A stretch of DNA of 64,000 nt from Paramacrobiotus metropolitanus (Eukaryota > Tardigrada > Eutardigrada > Parachela > Macrobiotidae), in contig NW_026570257.1 in the NCBI RefSeq assembly GCF_019649055.1, positions 124,001-188,000 of the forward strand, read 5' to 3'. How positions within the stretch are numbered: the first letter of the stretch is position 1; every line of letters starts with the position of its first letter. Under the pieces are notes generated by a model that saw only the letters and a list, made by a program, of their open reading frames with translations, ran no database searches and was not told the origin of the DNA. Of the stretch, positions 24,301 to 36,900 are shown piece after piece. Position numbers and translations under genes: made by a program.

Positions 24301-27300
24301 GATGTTGTCGCCGATGTTGCCCACCAGTTTGCGCAGTTTCTCCCGCATTTTCTGGAAGGTCGGCCGGGCCAGCGGCGCCTCATCCCAACAGCGCTCCATT
24401 AACTCGTACAGCTCGTTCGAGCAGGCCGAGCGGGGCACACGCGGCCGCACCGGGGGAATATTATTGGCGATGATCTGCAAAATGCAGCATATCACTGCAA
24501 AAGAATATCGACAGAAATGTTGCGCAAAAAAAACAGAAATTTTCTACCGTTTATCAGCTATCAGTTATGCCGACTAAATTGCAAAATCAAGAAAATAATT
24601 ATAAATCTATAAAAAGAAAATATTTCTAAAAATTTAAAATAATAATTTTGGCGTCAATAGAAAAATTTTTTGTTTCGGCAAAATTTTAAGAAAAACCAAC
24701 ATTTTAAGGAAAGAATTTTGAAAATAAACGTAAGGCTGTATTTCAGCCAAAAAAATCACCTCGTGCAGGATTTCTTCATCTGACAGCTCCAAATTATCAT
24801 CGGGCATCCTGTAAGGTCCACTGCGCAGAATAATCTGCTGCAGGATAATGGCGAAGCTATAGACGTCGCCTTTCTGCAAGCAAACCATCATAAAGCCTTT
24901 CCAAACGTTAAGTTGTCATGATACCGGCTGCGACTACCTGGCTGCCTCGCAATGGCATCGTATGGCGCAGGAATTCCGGCGCCCGCCAGAAGTACTTCCC
25001 CAACGACTGGTTATTGGCTAGTTCCAAACGGGGCGGAGAGTAGTCGCTGGCGCCGCGGAAGTAAGTCAAACCGTACTCGGAGATCTTCAGGCTGAAGCGG
25101 GCGTCAATCAGGCACGAGCAGGAAGACAGGAAACCATGCGACGACACCGGTGTGGAATGAAGGTAGGCCATGCCCTTTGAAAACAGTCTTTTTGAGGGTT
25201 TTGATTCGCAAAATTCTAACAGTATTCTGCATGCAACCGATGGAATCATTGGCTAAAAATAATTCCGAGTCACTGCTGTTTTTTTTGGAAAAGAAACGAA
25301 AACCACATTTGAAAGTTTTACCACTTGTAATTTTTTACCGGACACATACTGCACAGAAAACAAACCCTAACAGGTACTAAGCCACATTTCTGCGATATCA
25401 CTCTTAACCACCAGAACTCTGATTCAGAAAGCAACTTACGTAGGTAAGTACATAATACGAGCAACGGCACCGTCCCGCTTTTTGCTATATTTAACCCGGG
25501 ATCATCACATGCTAATGAAAATTCTCTTAATGCAATGTCAACGGAATCCATCGCTCGTAGCTTTTTTATATTATGTGGCGCTTTCAGTGCCGTTAACATC
25601 TGGAGCAGAAATGAATCGTAATTGCCGACGACAGCTTCCGCCAGTTATCTCCCACTATTCGACATAAAATTGCAGAAGAAATGTTTCTTTTAAAAAGCCA
25701 GAAAATCCTAAGACTGCTTTTTTACAGTAATCCCGGACAGGTTAAAAATATCGAATTTGACATTAGCTGACAGTGTCAGCCTGACACTGACAGTATTTGT
25801 TAACATATCTTTAGCTACTTGTGATCACGGAAAGAAACGCAGCCAGCAAGCCATCATGCTACGATAAGACATGTCACCTAGCGTACATTGACAATGAGGA
25901 AGTGTACATGCCACCCACGTACATTGATTAAGTCGCGCACGAGGGAATTCTTGAAGAACCAGTCCAGCTTAACGAATTCGTTCTCCAGCACATCGGTTAA
26001 TGATCCCTTGCGGCACACTTCCCCGGCGACGTAATGACAGATCCCGTCGTTGCGCATGACGATACCCACAAAATGCTGCAGATTACCGTGATCCAGCGGT
26101 TTGATCTGAATCAATAAATTTCATTAAATTTCACGCAGCAAAATTCTAAAACCAGCAACCACACCAACCAGCAAAATTCTAAAAACAATGATGTAGAAGT
26201 TTGGAACTTAAAAGTAACACTGAGTGACCTTTCTTCGGTTGAATACACAAACCGGAGCGACTAACCAGTACACACTGGCAAGCTCCAAATTTTCTTTTGG
26301 GAGATAATTATTATAATTATGAATTATTACTAATTGCATATTACAAAGTAATAACAGAAAGCAGAAAGAAAAAAGAGCGTATAATCACTGCTTTTACATT
26401 ACTCACAGACCACAGTCACGTGCACAGGTGCACTGTAATATGCACTTATTTCATTTTGTTTGATTCTAGCATGGACACGCCCTATTGAGCTCTGCAGATG
26501 ACCTTTGCAGGTGGAAATGTTTTTGAAGTACACTATGTTGGTAGTCTTAACTCTGTGCATAAAAACGCATCTTTTGGAATTCGAAGTTTGTCTATGTCCA
26601 CTGTCCTGCATGATAAGTAAAAATTCGCTAGACAAGATCGATTTATATACGTACATCAAATACATAGGCCTTACGGCTAGAATACTTCGCCGTACAGCTT
26701 CGCAGTACAAAAGCGTACGCACCATGAAGACTCCGAATACCTACTTTGGCAGAGGCTTACCAGGTGGGCTTCCTCGACCAGCTCCTGTTTGGCGTACTTC
26801 ATGGCGGCGGACACATCCACCAGCGACAGGACACCCCCGTCGTAGGTGGCCGTCAGGAGGTTGGCGACGTAGGGTGAGGACTGGGGAGTGCGCTTATTGA
26901 GACTGACGCCGCCGTTGGACGATGCCTGCAAGGACGGAAGGGTAGTGGAGGAGCGCGCTACTCCTAGCCCGGCTACAACGACACACCACACCCAACAGTG
27001 AATCAGTTCACCTTCAGCTCGCCAATCCGCGAGGAGCAGCTAGCAGCGCCACCTGTGTGCACGGTTATCTCGTCCTCTGGGATGCGCCACCAATAAGGAT
27101 CGAACTGGGCCCGTAGCTGCCTGTGGGAAGAGTGCAGCCAGGTAAAGGGAAAAATTCCAACTCTTGTTTATTTTTGATGCCAGTGAATGGTCAAGGCAAA
27201 GACAAAAAATGCCTTCAGTCAAGCAATGTTATAAAAATGCCAAAAATTATATATACGCAACTGACACCGCTGAAGGCAGTTAGCTATGTATGGCTTCATC

Positions 27301-30300
27301 GTTCCATTCTATCTCAGGTTGGTCCATTACACTACAATATTTATTGAGGTAATGTTGTTCTACAAAGGAATCAGACGAAATACCGGGCTCAGTTTATTTA
27401 CAACGCTGTTCATTGGTGTAAGTACCTTAATTTGATGAGGACAATGGCAACGCCGATCCCGATCGCGATGACGGTCAGAAAGGGCACCACGATAGCAGCC
27501 GACAGGACACCGGGCGACAGCGTACTCTGGCATTTATCCCCGTGAAAACCGCACAGCGGTTCATCGGGCGGCAGTTTGCCGTTGTCACTCGGCCAGGCAA
27601 TGTCCTGTACGTACTGGAATTTCGACACGTTGCCGCGCTGATGCTGCAGATATTGCAGAAAAACCTACAAGAAACTCACGCCTTAGCTAAGAAAGTTTTG
27701 AAATTTCCTTAAAAATGACGATTAAATTACGGTCGATTAAAAAACTGTGCAGATTCCCAAGTGTTCGTACAAGTTATAACTACTGTATGTTATATACATC
27801 TATATAACAGCATTCTTGGTCAAGATCATGACATCGCTTATCATTTGACGCCTAGCAAAGCCACCCCACTACGATCTGTCCGTTAGGGTAACGGAATACA
27901 AACCAATACAGCCTGTAGAAAAACTGTAAATTGTTTCAGTTTTGAATAATTTTAATTAGTTTCCATCAGCGCAGGCAGAGTTATGCGATCTGGATCAACT
28001 GGCTACTGCGAAATACAGCATATATTTTTTAAAAAGTAAATTTGCTTAAAAGTGACGGTAAAACGGCTTTCATGCAATTACATACAGAAATCAAATACTT
28101 TTTACAAAAAGTAAAGCGATCTTACGTTCTTATAATTATGTCATAATAGTAACAGCCATTTCGATCAAAATCTTTCGCTACCCCACTCCTTCGCAGCGTA
28201 AAGCCACCGCACTACAATCTGTCTTTCTTTCAAAAAGTATGAGTACACGAGAATATCTATCTCTAATAAACATGTCATAATCTGTTATTGATTTTTCGAC
28301 TTAGTTAATCGCATGATGTCGATACGATAAATCAATGATATCAAACACTTATACGAGAAATCTATCTCCAATAATTTTTTTACCATTATTATTATGGTAA
28401 ATTCGATTATGCCCGCTCCTTAGTCCTTACCATAATTAAATAATTATTTTTATCGCAGTACTGGATTTACTCTTACAAAGAACTTTAAATACCGGCATTT
28501 ACCTCAAACCCGCCGGTGCGCGGATTGAAATGTTTTATGTTCATATTGCGGTCGCGTTCCCCATCGGCGCCGATCCACATGCGTGCGCCCTTGAAGACTT
28601 CGTAGGATGAGTTGAGGACGGTGCCGGCGATGAGCATCCCGTCGGTGTAGTTGGCGCCTGAACGCGACAGATTGGCCACGATACTGGCGTACATCATGAT
28701 GGACTCGTACAGCGACGACACCGTCGGGTCAATCTAACAACCCATACATGGCAGTTTAGTGAGAGCTGTCCACAAGACATCAGATCTGCTACAGACATTC
28801 CGGGATCAAACAGAAACTGATTTTAAGATGAGATGCTGAGATTTCTTCTAATTTATTGTTTTCCAAATTCAATTTCATTCGTGAGGATTTTCTTTGTACA
28901 CCTACATACGCACATCACCGCGATTACTGGTCGATAATACTACTCTGTCCGATTTATCAAACCTACTTTTAATAAAATTAGAATAAACCCTTCCAACCGT
29001 GGCATTTGCAGAATCTGTATGGGATCCCGTAGGCACGTATGTATTTGTTGGTTTTTTAGTTCAGTAATGTGTATTCATTTTTTACAGCTCTACAGTTCCA
29101 GAACATACGATGATTTTGTTGCGTATAAAAAATAATTCCATAGAACCAAATTCAGCGATACGCTTTCTAAATAAGATTCACGTAAGTTATGGCAAATAAG
29201 AGTAAGCACTCGCATGCATCAATTTGCTGCCATTATTCTACAACTTATATTACGTACTGGTACGTTATCCACCGGCATGAAGGCGTTGGAAAAATATGTA
29301 CTGCCACAACAGCGGTTACTTACTCATTTTTAAATTTTTTTTCAAGAAGAACTTGTAAACATTCTGACATTATAATGTAATTCAGAAGACTCATTGTAAA
29401 CAGACAACAATCAGCGTGAAGTGAGCACAGGTAATTACCGGTTCCAGCGCATCGAAAGTGTAGTTGAAAGTGCGGCGCGCCAGTGCCTTGACTTCCCGCT
29501 CGAATTTCTGCATGTAATGCAGGCTTTCCACTTCTTCGCGCAGCTCCACGATCAGTAAGCACTGATAGGCCAGCAGAGCAACCTATCGAATAAAAAGAAC
29601 TAATGCAACCAATAACATTACCGAAACAACATAACATAACCGAACATAACATAACAACGTAACATTACCGAATATGTAAAACGAATAATCGAGTAAAACG
29701 TACATTACCGAGTACGTAAAGAACGAATACAGGATAAACTTTTTTAATCCACACAACGCGAGAAACATTCGCAAATTAAAATGAATCGCATTAACAAATC
29801 GTATAAACAGCAAAACTTTTAATCCAAATTAACCATTTTTAACTGAAACAGCAATAAAAACTGAGAGTTAGGCAGCTGCATCTATGGGTTTGCTGTGCAT
29901 TTACCTCCACCACTGCTAGAGCCACTACACTACAAACAACTACACCCATTCTCATGTAGCTGTTGCTGCAGAATATGTAGAAGTCACCGAACACTAGCGA
30001 GTATATCTCCTAAGCAGCAATAAATCCTACATAACAACACACAAACAGATACAGTTCGGGTAGAAACTCCGTACATACTCCAACCGAAATAACTATAATA
30101 AATTACAACACTGTAATGCCGCATACATCATTACCGGGTCATTGCGATCCTGATTGAAGGGCGTGATGATGCCCCAGTAATCCAGATGGTACAACTGCAC
30201 CGCCAGGAACACCTTCACAAACAAAACAGTCCCTATTCTAATCAAAGACTACAGCTCTGTACGGTTCAACAAAGCATACATACATGATAGCCCTTGGTGT

Positions 30301-32727
30301 AACCTAGTTGACTGGCGGAAATCTACAGACAAAAGTATGGAAAAGGTCAAGAAAATCCCCATCAACCATACGCCGAACTAACGAAAATCCCCGGCTGATT
30401 AAATCCAACCTCGTACCATGATGTCGCGGATGCCCAGAGCATGGACCAGCAGAACAAACACTGAACAACAACAACAAAGAAGATGCACAACATGACGAGC
30501 AAAATTTTGAAATTTTGGGTTAAAAGAGAATCAGAGCGTACCCCGCGAGCGCTCATTAGCGGCGCGCAGCATCGGCTTGTACTTCTCCACCGTCATGTTC
30601 TTACTGCGGATGTGCGTCACCACGGTGTTGGAGAAGAACAGTGGTCGGCGGGCTTGTAAAAGGGAGAGGATGGGGTTGACCATGGCGCTGAAGAAGGAAT
30701 AGGAGTCATCCTGTTTTAAATAATTTTTGTCATTAATTGGTTTGAAAATAATCCAATTCCAGTCCATGGAACTGTTGGATTGTGCAAATAACGAGACTCT
30801 TGTCTGAATTATAATATTATCGCTGATCTGAGATTCAGAAGGCCGAGAAATTAGATAAAAATTCGAAAACATGTATTTCAATTCACCGGCGAAATGACAT
30901 AACAAAAAGTCAAAAATAAAAAAATCGCGTGGAAAAAAAAGTTAAAATAATGAACTTCTATTAAAAAATAAAGATTTAAAACTGCCAATGATTGTAGAAC
31001 GTTTTTTGTTTATTTATTCAGCCATAATGATACTACCATCAAACGTGCATCAACATAATCTTTTTAATTAAAATATTTCAATTCAACATTGAAATTAATT
31101 TAAATTTACTGCAGATTTAAAGGATCTAAAATAATTTACTAAAATATAATTTTGGAAAACATCAGGTTGAATACTGCCGGTGTCGGTTCACCTGGAAGAC
31201 AGAAAGATGCCGGTAACCAAAGCGGTCCAGAAAGTAGACAAGAAAATCAGTAAGGTCACTGAAGCCGAAAGCCGGTCGGATTAGCAGGGGATAATCGGAG
31301 AAATCCGAGTCGACCTGCAGTGACCAGACACCGGCCGCCGGTGAGCCGAAAATGGGCACGTTCAACGAGGAGGCAAATCCGTACACGGCGGCGGCGGTGT
31401 AGGCGCAACCTACACATATCGCAGAATGGGATAAAATACTGTGGACAACAAAACCGTTTAAATTTAATCATTTCCGGTATTCCCTTATTGCACACAGCAT
31501 AAGCCCCAACGCGGCGAAAAAATTCCAGTCTACGAACACATTTAAAAATATTACGAAGATCTTTTTGAGAAGTGCTGTCTACTCTTGTTCTTGTTCGCAT
31601 TTCGGTAGTTCCCTTATGTAAAAAAGTGAAGCCGCCTTTTCTAGCCATAGTTCTACGATACCCCAACTAGTACAACTTACAATCAGATAAATTTAAACGA
31701 AACGGGACATTTCCATGCAGTTGCATTTGAAAGAATTCAACAGAAAATTATTATATGCACAAAAGCAGCAAACAATCGATAAAAAACTGTCACTGTCACA
31801 ATAATCATCAGTCATGTGACGACAGTACAGCCGAGTTTCAATCTCTATTCCGTTCTACGTGGAGTATTTTGATCAAAACAGCAAATTCTCTTGAAAATTC
31901 GTACAATGGTGTTATATTCTTAACTGCAGAAGTGCGTGAATACAGGCTGGCATTATGACTTTGATGTGGCTAAACCACAATTCTACGATAACCGTTCAAA
32001 AATTGTGTACACAATTAGGAATCCAGAAGCGAAACCATGTTAACACTCAACATCGCCATTAAAGCAATGCGTACGACATTTGCACAAGCTTTGAAAAAAT
32101 TTTGCTAATACTTTTACATGAAAGCATGTTATTACGGAAATATCTCGTGCATAGCAGCACTGCATAAATGATCTATTATTTGTAGGTGTACTCGAAGGAA
32201 ATGAGTACACTCAAAGCCCCTATTCTACGAACATCGCTCATATTTAGTGTTAAGGACACAGCCTGCATCTTTGCCACTTACTCTAGCCAGCGCCCGTCGC
32301 AAGGTCATAATACTGCTAAACTAACTGTTAGTTACATAATATTATTATCGTTCGCTACAATAAAATCAGCGTAAAAAAATCCACTGAAACACTTACACTA
32401 ATAATAATACACACACTATTTATTACACTTACTGGGACCGACAAAGGCGCTGCACGTGGCGCCGGTGTTGAGGAGATGGTAGATCTGCTTGACCACCGAG
32501 TACATGGTGTGGCCGCAGGACGGCCCGGTACTCTGGTACAGCACATCCATGTGCACGCCCTCGGGTAGGACAAACGCGTTGGCATTATGCACCCCCAACT
32601 GCACGGCGGCGGAGGCGCGCTGCAGCGTGGAGAAGTAGGAGTCATCCTCCCAGATGAAACACACGGTCAGATTCCGTCCGCTGACCACTGCCATCCCCAA
32701 TAAAAAAATCACATCACCCAACCACAT
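21320..32727 (-). CDS. Receptor-type (natriuretic-peptide-receptor-like) guanylate cyclase, 21 exons
   Basis: Single-pass receptor converting GTP to cGMP. Exons, 5' to 3': 32433-32727, 31192-31409, 30542-30710, 30417-30460, 30284-30322, 30135-30212, 29439-29582, 28503-28733, 27426-27664, 27012-27120, 26761-26925, 25923-26105, 24938-25174, 24760-24873, 24173-24474, 23234-23453, 22812-22959, 22685-22733, 21856-21905, 21481-21572, 21320-21382. All phases close, giving 1062 residues, the usual family length. Order: signal peptide (1-17), ligand-binding ectodomain, TM (about 461-482), kinase-homology domain (about 523-755), dimerisation helix (about 756-856), cyclase (about 857-1062). Metal aspartates ([13 protein letters not shown]), guanine-selecting Glu (KVETIGD) and Cys (YCLFGDTVN) and NVASR are present, so activity is expected. 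The kinase-like domain lacks the VAIK Lys, HRD Asp and DFG. The start is the only Met preceding a signal peptide. The ligand is unknown. Confidence 0.93.
29590..29715. repeat. AC-rich simple repeat
   Basis: Irregular reiteration of ACATAAC and CATTACCGA words within a cyclase intron. No element structure is visible. Confidence 0.6.
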
Positions 32728-32731
32728 GTTT

Positions 32732-32953
32732 AAAAAAAAGGGAACAGGTCCGGGATGAAAAGGAAAACGCTGGCAACTGAGCCTTATAAATTCGGGAGCA
32801 ACTAACGGGAACTGGTAGGGATGACCACCGAGATTGTCACAGCACGCAGCAGCATTTTTTTCCAAAAAAGGGAACAGGTTTGGGATAAAAAGGAAACACT
32901 GGCAAATGCATCCTTTAAATTCGGGATGAACTAAAGGGATTTGCTAGGGAAGA
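32732..32953. repeat. Diverged ~90-bp duplication at the cyclase 5' end
   Basis: About 32732-32822 and 32864-32953 share the same order of words (AAAAAAGGGAACAGG, GGGATGAAAAGG / GGGATAAAAAGG, CTGGCAA, AAATTCGGGA, CTAACGGGA / CTAAAGGGA). The first copy abuts the cyclase start codon on the minus strand, so it is probably 5' UTR or core promoter. The duplication may have copied promoter elements. Confidence 0.7.
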
Positions 32954-33974
32954 CCGTTCGCATTTCGCCCGGGGCGCCGAACAAGCATCCGCTTAATGAG
33001 GAGCCACAAGAGATGCAGTTTTGTTCACTGTACTGGTGTTTCATGCATCTGCATTCCGCCACAAAGCGGAATCGATAGGCGTGCTCGCGGGTATTAATTA
33101 GTCTGACTGGGCTACCCGGTAGCATCTTATTTTCCGTTCTCCAGTTCACCTGGAATGCGCCGCTTCGCAAACTCGGCCAGCTCCAGTTTCCAAGAAATGC
33201 CAATCACTTAAATTTCTAAACGACAACGTTTCCGATTTTGTTCGAATTTTAAAATAAATTCCCGGGCACGGATGACGCAGGTGGCAGAAACCCGGAAGGA
33301 CTTCAATGCAGCGGATGCGGAACGTTGTTTAGAGTTATCGGTAATTGTTTACGTGATATGCATCTCTTATATATACGTAATATGCACAATGATTTGTTAT
33401 TTCTTGGGTCAGTGCTTGACTGGATTTTTCGAGGTTATTGTATTGCATGCAGATCGAACTAAATATGGAACAAACAGAAGTGCCGAAAACAAACAGAATA
33501 ATATAACGAAATTATTGGAAAATCAAAAATTAAATTTCGGAATAACTGCACAAATTAATGATAATCATACAACTAATCACGAGAAAAAAGTAAAAAAATA
33601 TATTCGTACTCCAAAAATCGTACAGCACTAAAAATTTGTTTCAGGAAAACCGACGATATCGGCCCGACAAAATTAAATAAATAAAATAACAAACAAGAAT
33701 TTATTTTCGAATGATGACGCAAATAATTATCGCAAATTATTTGTACTGTAGTCACACTGAAAATGAAAAATATTCCCAGAAATGTTAATGAAGTAATTTC
33801 TTTTTTTAAAAACCGACAAACTATCGTGAGCGGAATTAGTAACCGTACGTGCGCTTTACTGAATTTGTTCTACAACCTTTAGTCACTTTTTTCAAACTCC
33901 CAGAAACTAACATGTAAAAAAACCGACCGACGATAAAAAAACAAATAAAACCCGAAAAATCTAACCGGCCCCAA
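32954..33974. other. Intergenic region between cyclase 5' end and FARSA 3' end
   Basis: The block at 32931-33203 is GC-richer than its surroundings and has a 90-codon minus-strand frame with several cysteines (AECRCMKH, NCISCGSS). I found no splice partner or family for it, so it is not called as a gene. The remainder is AT-rich and holds the presumed cyclase promoter and FARSA 3' flank. Confidence 0.4.
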
Positions 33975-36900
33975 TTATTTCTTCTTGTCCTCCATCTTCT
34001 CGGTGCGATCATCCAGGATGCACACGGGGTTGCTCTGCACCATCTGCAGGTCGACTTTATGGCCGACCAGATCGCGGATGTTGTCGATGCCGTACTTGAT
34101 CATGGTGGGCCGTTCCAGCGACAGTCCCCAGGCGATCACCGACACATTCTCCGGCAGCCCCATCGGCAGCAGCATCTCCGGCCGGAAGACACCCGAGTTG
34201 CCCACCTCCACCCACTTCGCCAGGCCTACAACACGCGCACACACCTGATTAAACGGTAATCAATGACAGACACTGACCTTTAGCGACAAGAAAATCTTTC
34301 TACAGTCGACACTGATAAAAACAGCCCGCACGACAGAAAGGAGCTGCTTTGTAAAACTGAAATTCACATTTTATTACAGAACACTCTTCAGCGTTTTTGG
34401 CGATTGCAATTTTGTATTTTCTGCTTTTAGGACTTTTTCAACTGCCCGTGCAAAAAAACATATACTGACATAAAAAAAATTTCTGCATACAAAATTTTCA
34501 CATAAGAAAACTCGCCCCAAACACGAACAAGCGCTACTGCACTGGACGAATGCAATCAGTTACAGAGAAAGCAAAACTGCGGAACATACGTATCTTACAG
34601 ATGCATGAAAAATCGATATCCAATGATTCGAATAAAAAAAATTCTAAAGAAATATCTGCATTAGGAAATTAATTTAGGAAAGTCGCATTTATCTATCATG
34701 TATCGGTTGCACCAAAGAGATACCACCCGAAATAGATTTATAGCCTCAACACTACGCCAACTATTCAGTGACACACCAAGAAAGACATTCAAAAAAATTA
34801 TAAATTTTTTAATAAATTAAACCAGATTTCCTAACAGTTAATACATTCAAGCATTTTTAACGTACCGGCATGGTAGCTGAAGATTTCCATGCTGGGCTCC
34901 GTGTAGGGATTGTATGCCGGTTTGAAGCGCAGCTGGGTGATGCCCAGTTTCTTGAAGAATTCACTGAGGACGCCCTTCAAATGCCCCAACGACAGATCGT
35001 AGTCCGCCACCACGCCCTCGATCTGGTGGAACTCGGCCAGATGCGTGGCGTCCAGATTCTCGTTGCGGAAGACCCGGTCGATGCTGAAGTATTTTGCTGG
35101 TTTGAAGCCCTAACAACAGCAAATTATTTGCCATAAACTTTCAGAACATAAAATTAATGCGCTAAAATGCACTGTTTCTCATCGCCCGACTTTTCTCAGT
35201 TAGAAATACATAAAATTTCGATTAACGGGCTTACTACTGCTATTCACAAACTCGTTTCCGAGGTAAATTCAAATAAAATCAATTTAAATAAAAAAATGAA
35301 ATTTGAACCATAAACAACTATGTCTTCCATTTTTTTCCCGTTCGCATTTAAACGTCGAAATTTGTCAGACAAATGCTTCCTGGGTCCTACCCTTACAATA
35401 GCTAATAACATAAGAATGTACTATTATTTGAAAACTGATTTGTTTTCATTTTAAATCCTGCGCGCCTTGCGAAAAACAGCTCGCTTTTCAAAATCGATAA
35501 TTTTTAATGCGATTACGGAACCAACTAGAAGATGAGGAAGTTAGAGCCTAAATTAGCGCACCTTGAGGGCCAGTCGGCGCAGCATGCGGGCGCTGACGGC
35601 GGTGGTGTGGGTGCGGAGGATGTTGCGCTTCGTCTCCGTGTCATCCCACTCGTAGTTGTAACCGGCTGAGTTGAAGGCGCCCTGCGAGTGCACCTGCTTC
35701 ACCAGGTCGACGTAGCGCTGACTGGGCAGCCGGATGGTTTCTTTGGGATCTGCAGAATAATTATTCTTCCGCTCATTCAACGGAACAGTACAGTAGCAAA
35801 CGATAAAATTCACCCGATTAAACACGTCGACGAGAGCACTCGACACGGATATCATATGCATACCGGCGTTAAAAAAAAGTCACATAATCATCAGAATAAA
35901 AATCAAAAAGTGAGTAACATCAAATCGCGTCACGTTAGCTGTAATACGAAAGTTACAGTATACCGGATGGCATAACATCTGACGTTTCCAGTATTAAGCC
36001 ATTACTCTACGTCAGCTGCTATTGCCAACTAGTATTCCATATTATACAGCCTACGAGCTGAATCTCAAAAATATCAATAAGAAAATATCTAGGCTTATTA
36101 CAGTGTAAGGAACGTTTATTTTGATTCAGTATAAGTATGCTACAAATATTATTGTTCAAAGAAACCTTTTGAAATTTAAAACATTTTTGAAATATTTTTA
36201 TTTAATACAACTACCGAATCTGGAATTATTCACTTGCCGTGGAGAATGCGACATTAGCGAAATGTTATTAAAAATTTAAAAAAAAACCGCCTCGGCTTGT
36301 GATAATAGCGAAACGCCAGCAAGAGACAAAAAAAAACAGAAAATAGTTGGTACCTGAAACAAAAAAGGTATCCTGGACATCGCGAGCCGGATGCTGCTGC
36401 GGCACGAAAAGGGCATCGAAATTCCAGAAAGAGTTCTCCACAAAATTATTCGTCGGCATTTCTTCGAAGCTAGAAAATTGGCACCGTTGTACAACCGAAA
36501 AAATTTTTGTTTAACGAATATTTTTATTCATTAAGTTTTTTAATTTCAGCAACCCAGTGAACCCGACGATGTTTCGTCATATGAGTACAGCTTATAATTA
36601 AATTCTGAAAAGGCCGAAAGGAGGACAAAAACTTTTAACATATGTTTAATTATTACAGCATTCGATATACGTTAAACGTATTATGTTAAACTTAAGAGCA
36701 TCATTCCGGGTTTTATAAGCATTCGTTAGGCCACTGCTCTACGACATACCCCATCTCCAAGAAAATCTGTCGGAACTCAGTGCGGACTTTGAGTAATGGA
36801 TGGAAATAGCCGGCCGACGGCGGCACGCCCAGCGCATCAAAATTGTACTCTTTAAAGCGCTTTTCCTTCCAGGCATTTCTGTAAATACAAAAAATCAGAA

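Noticed and set aside
31256-31666. 136-codon basic frame on the minus strand
   Set aside because: It overlaps the second cyclase exon in another frame. Arg-richness comes from the GC-rich exon.
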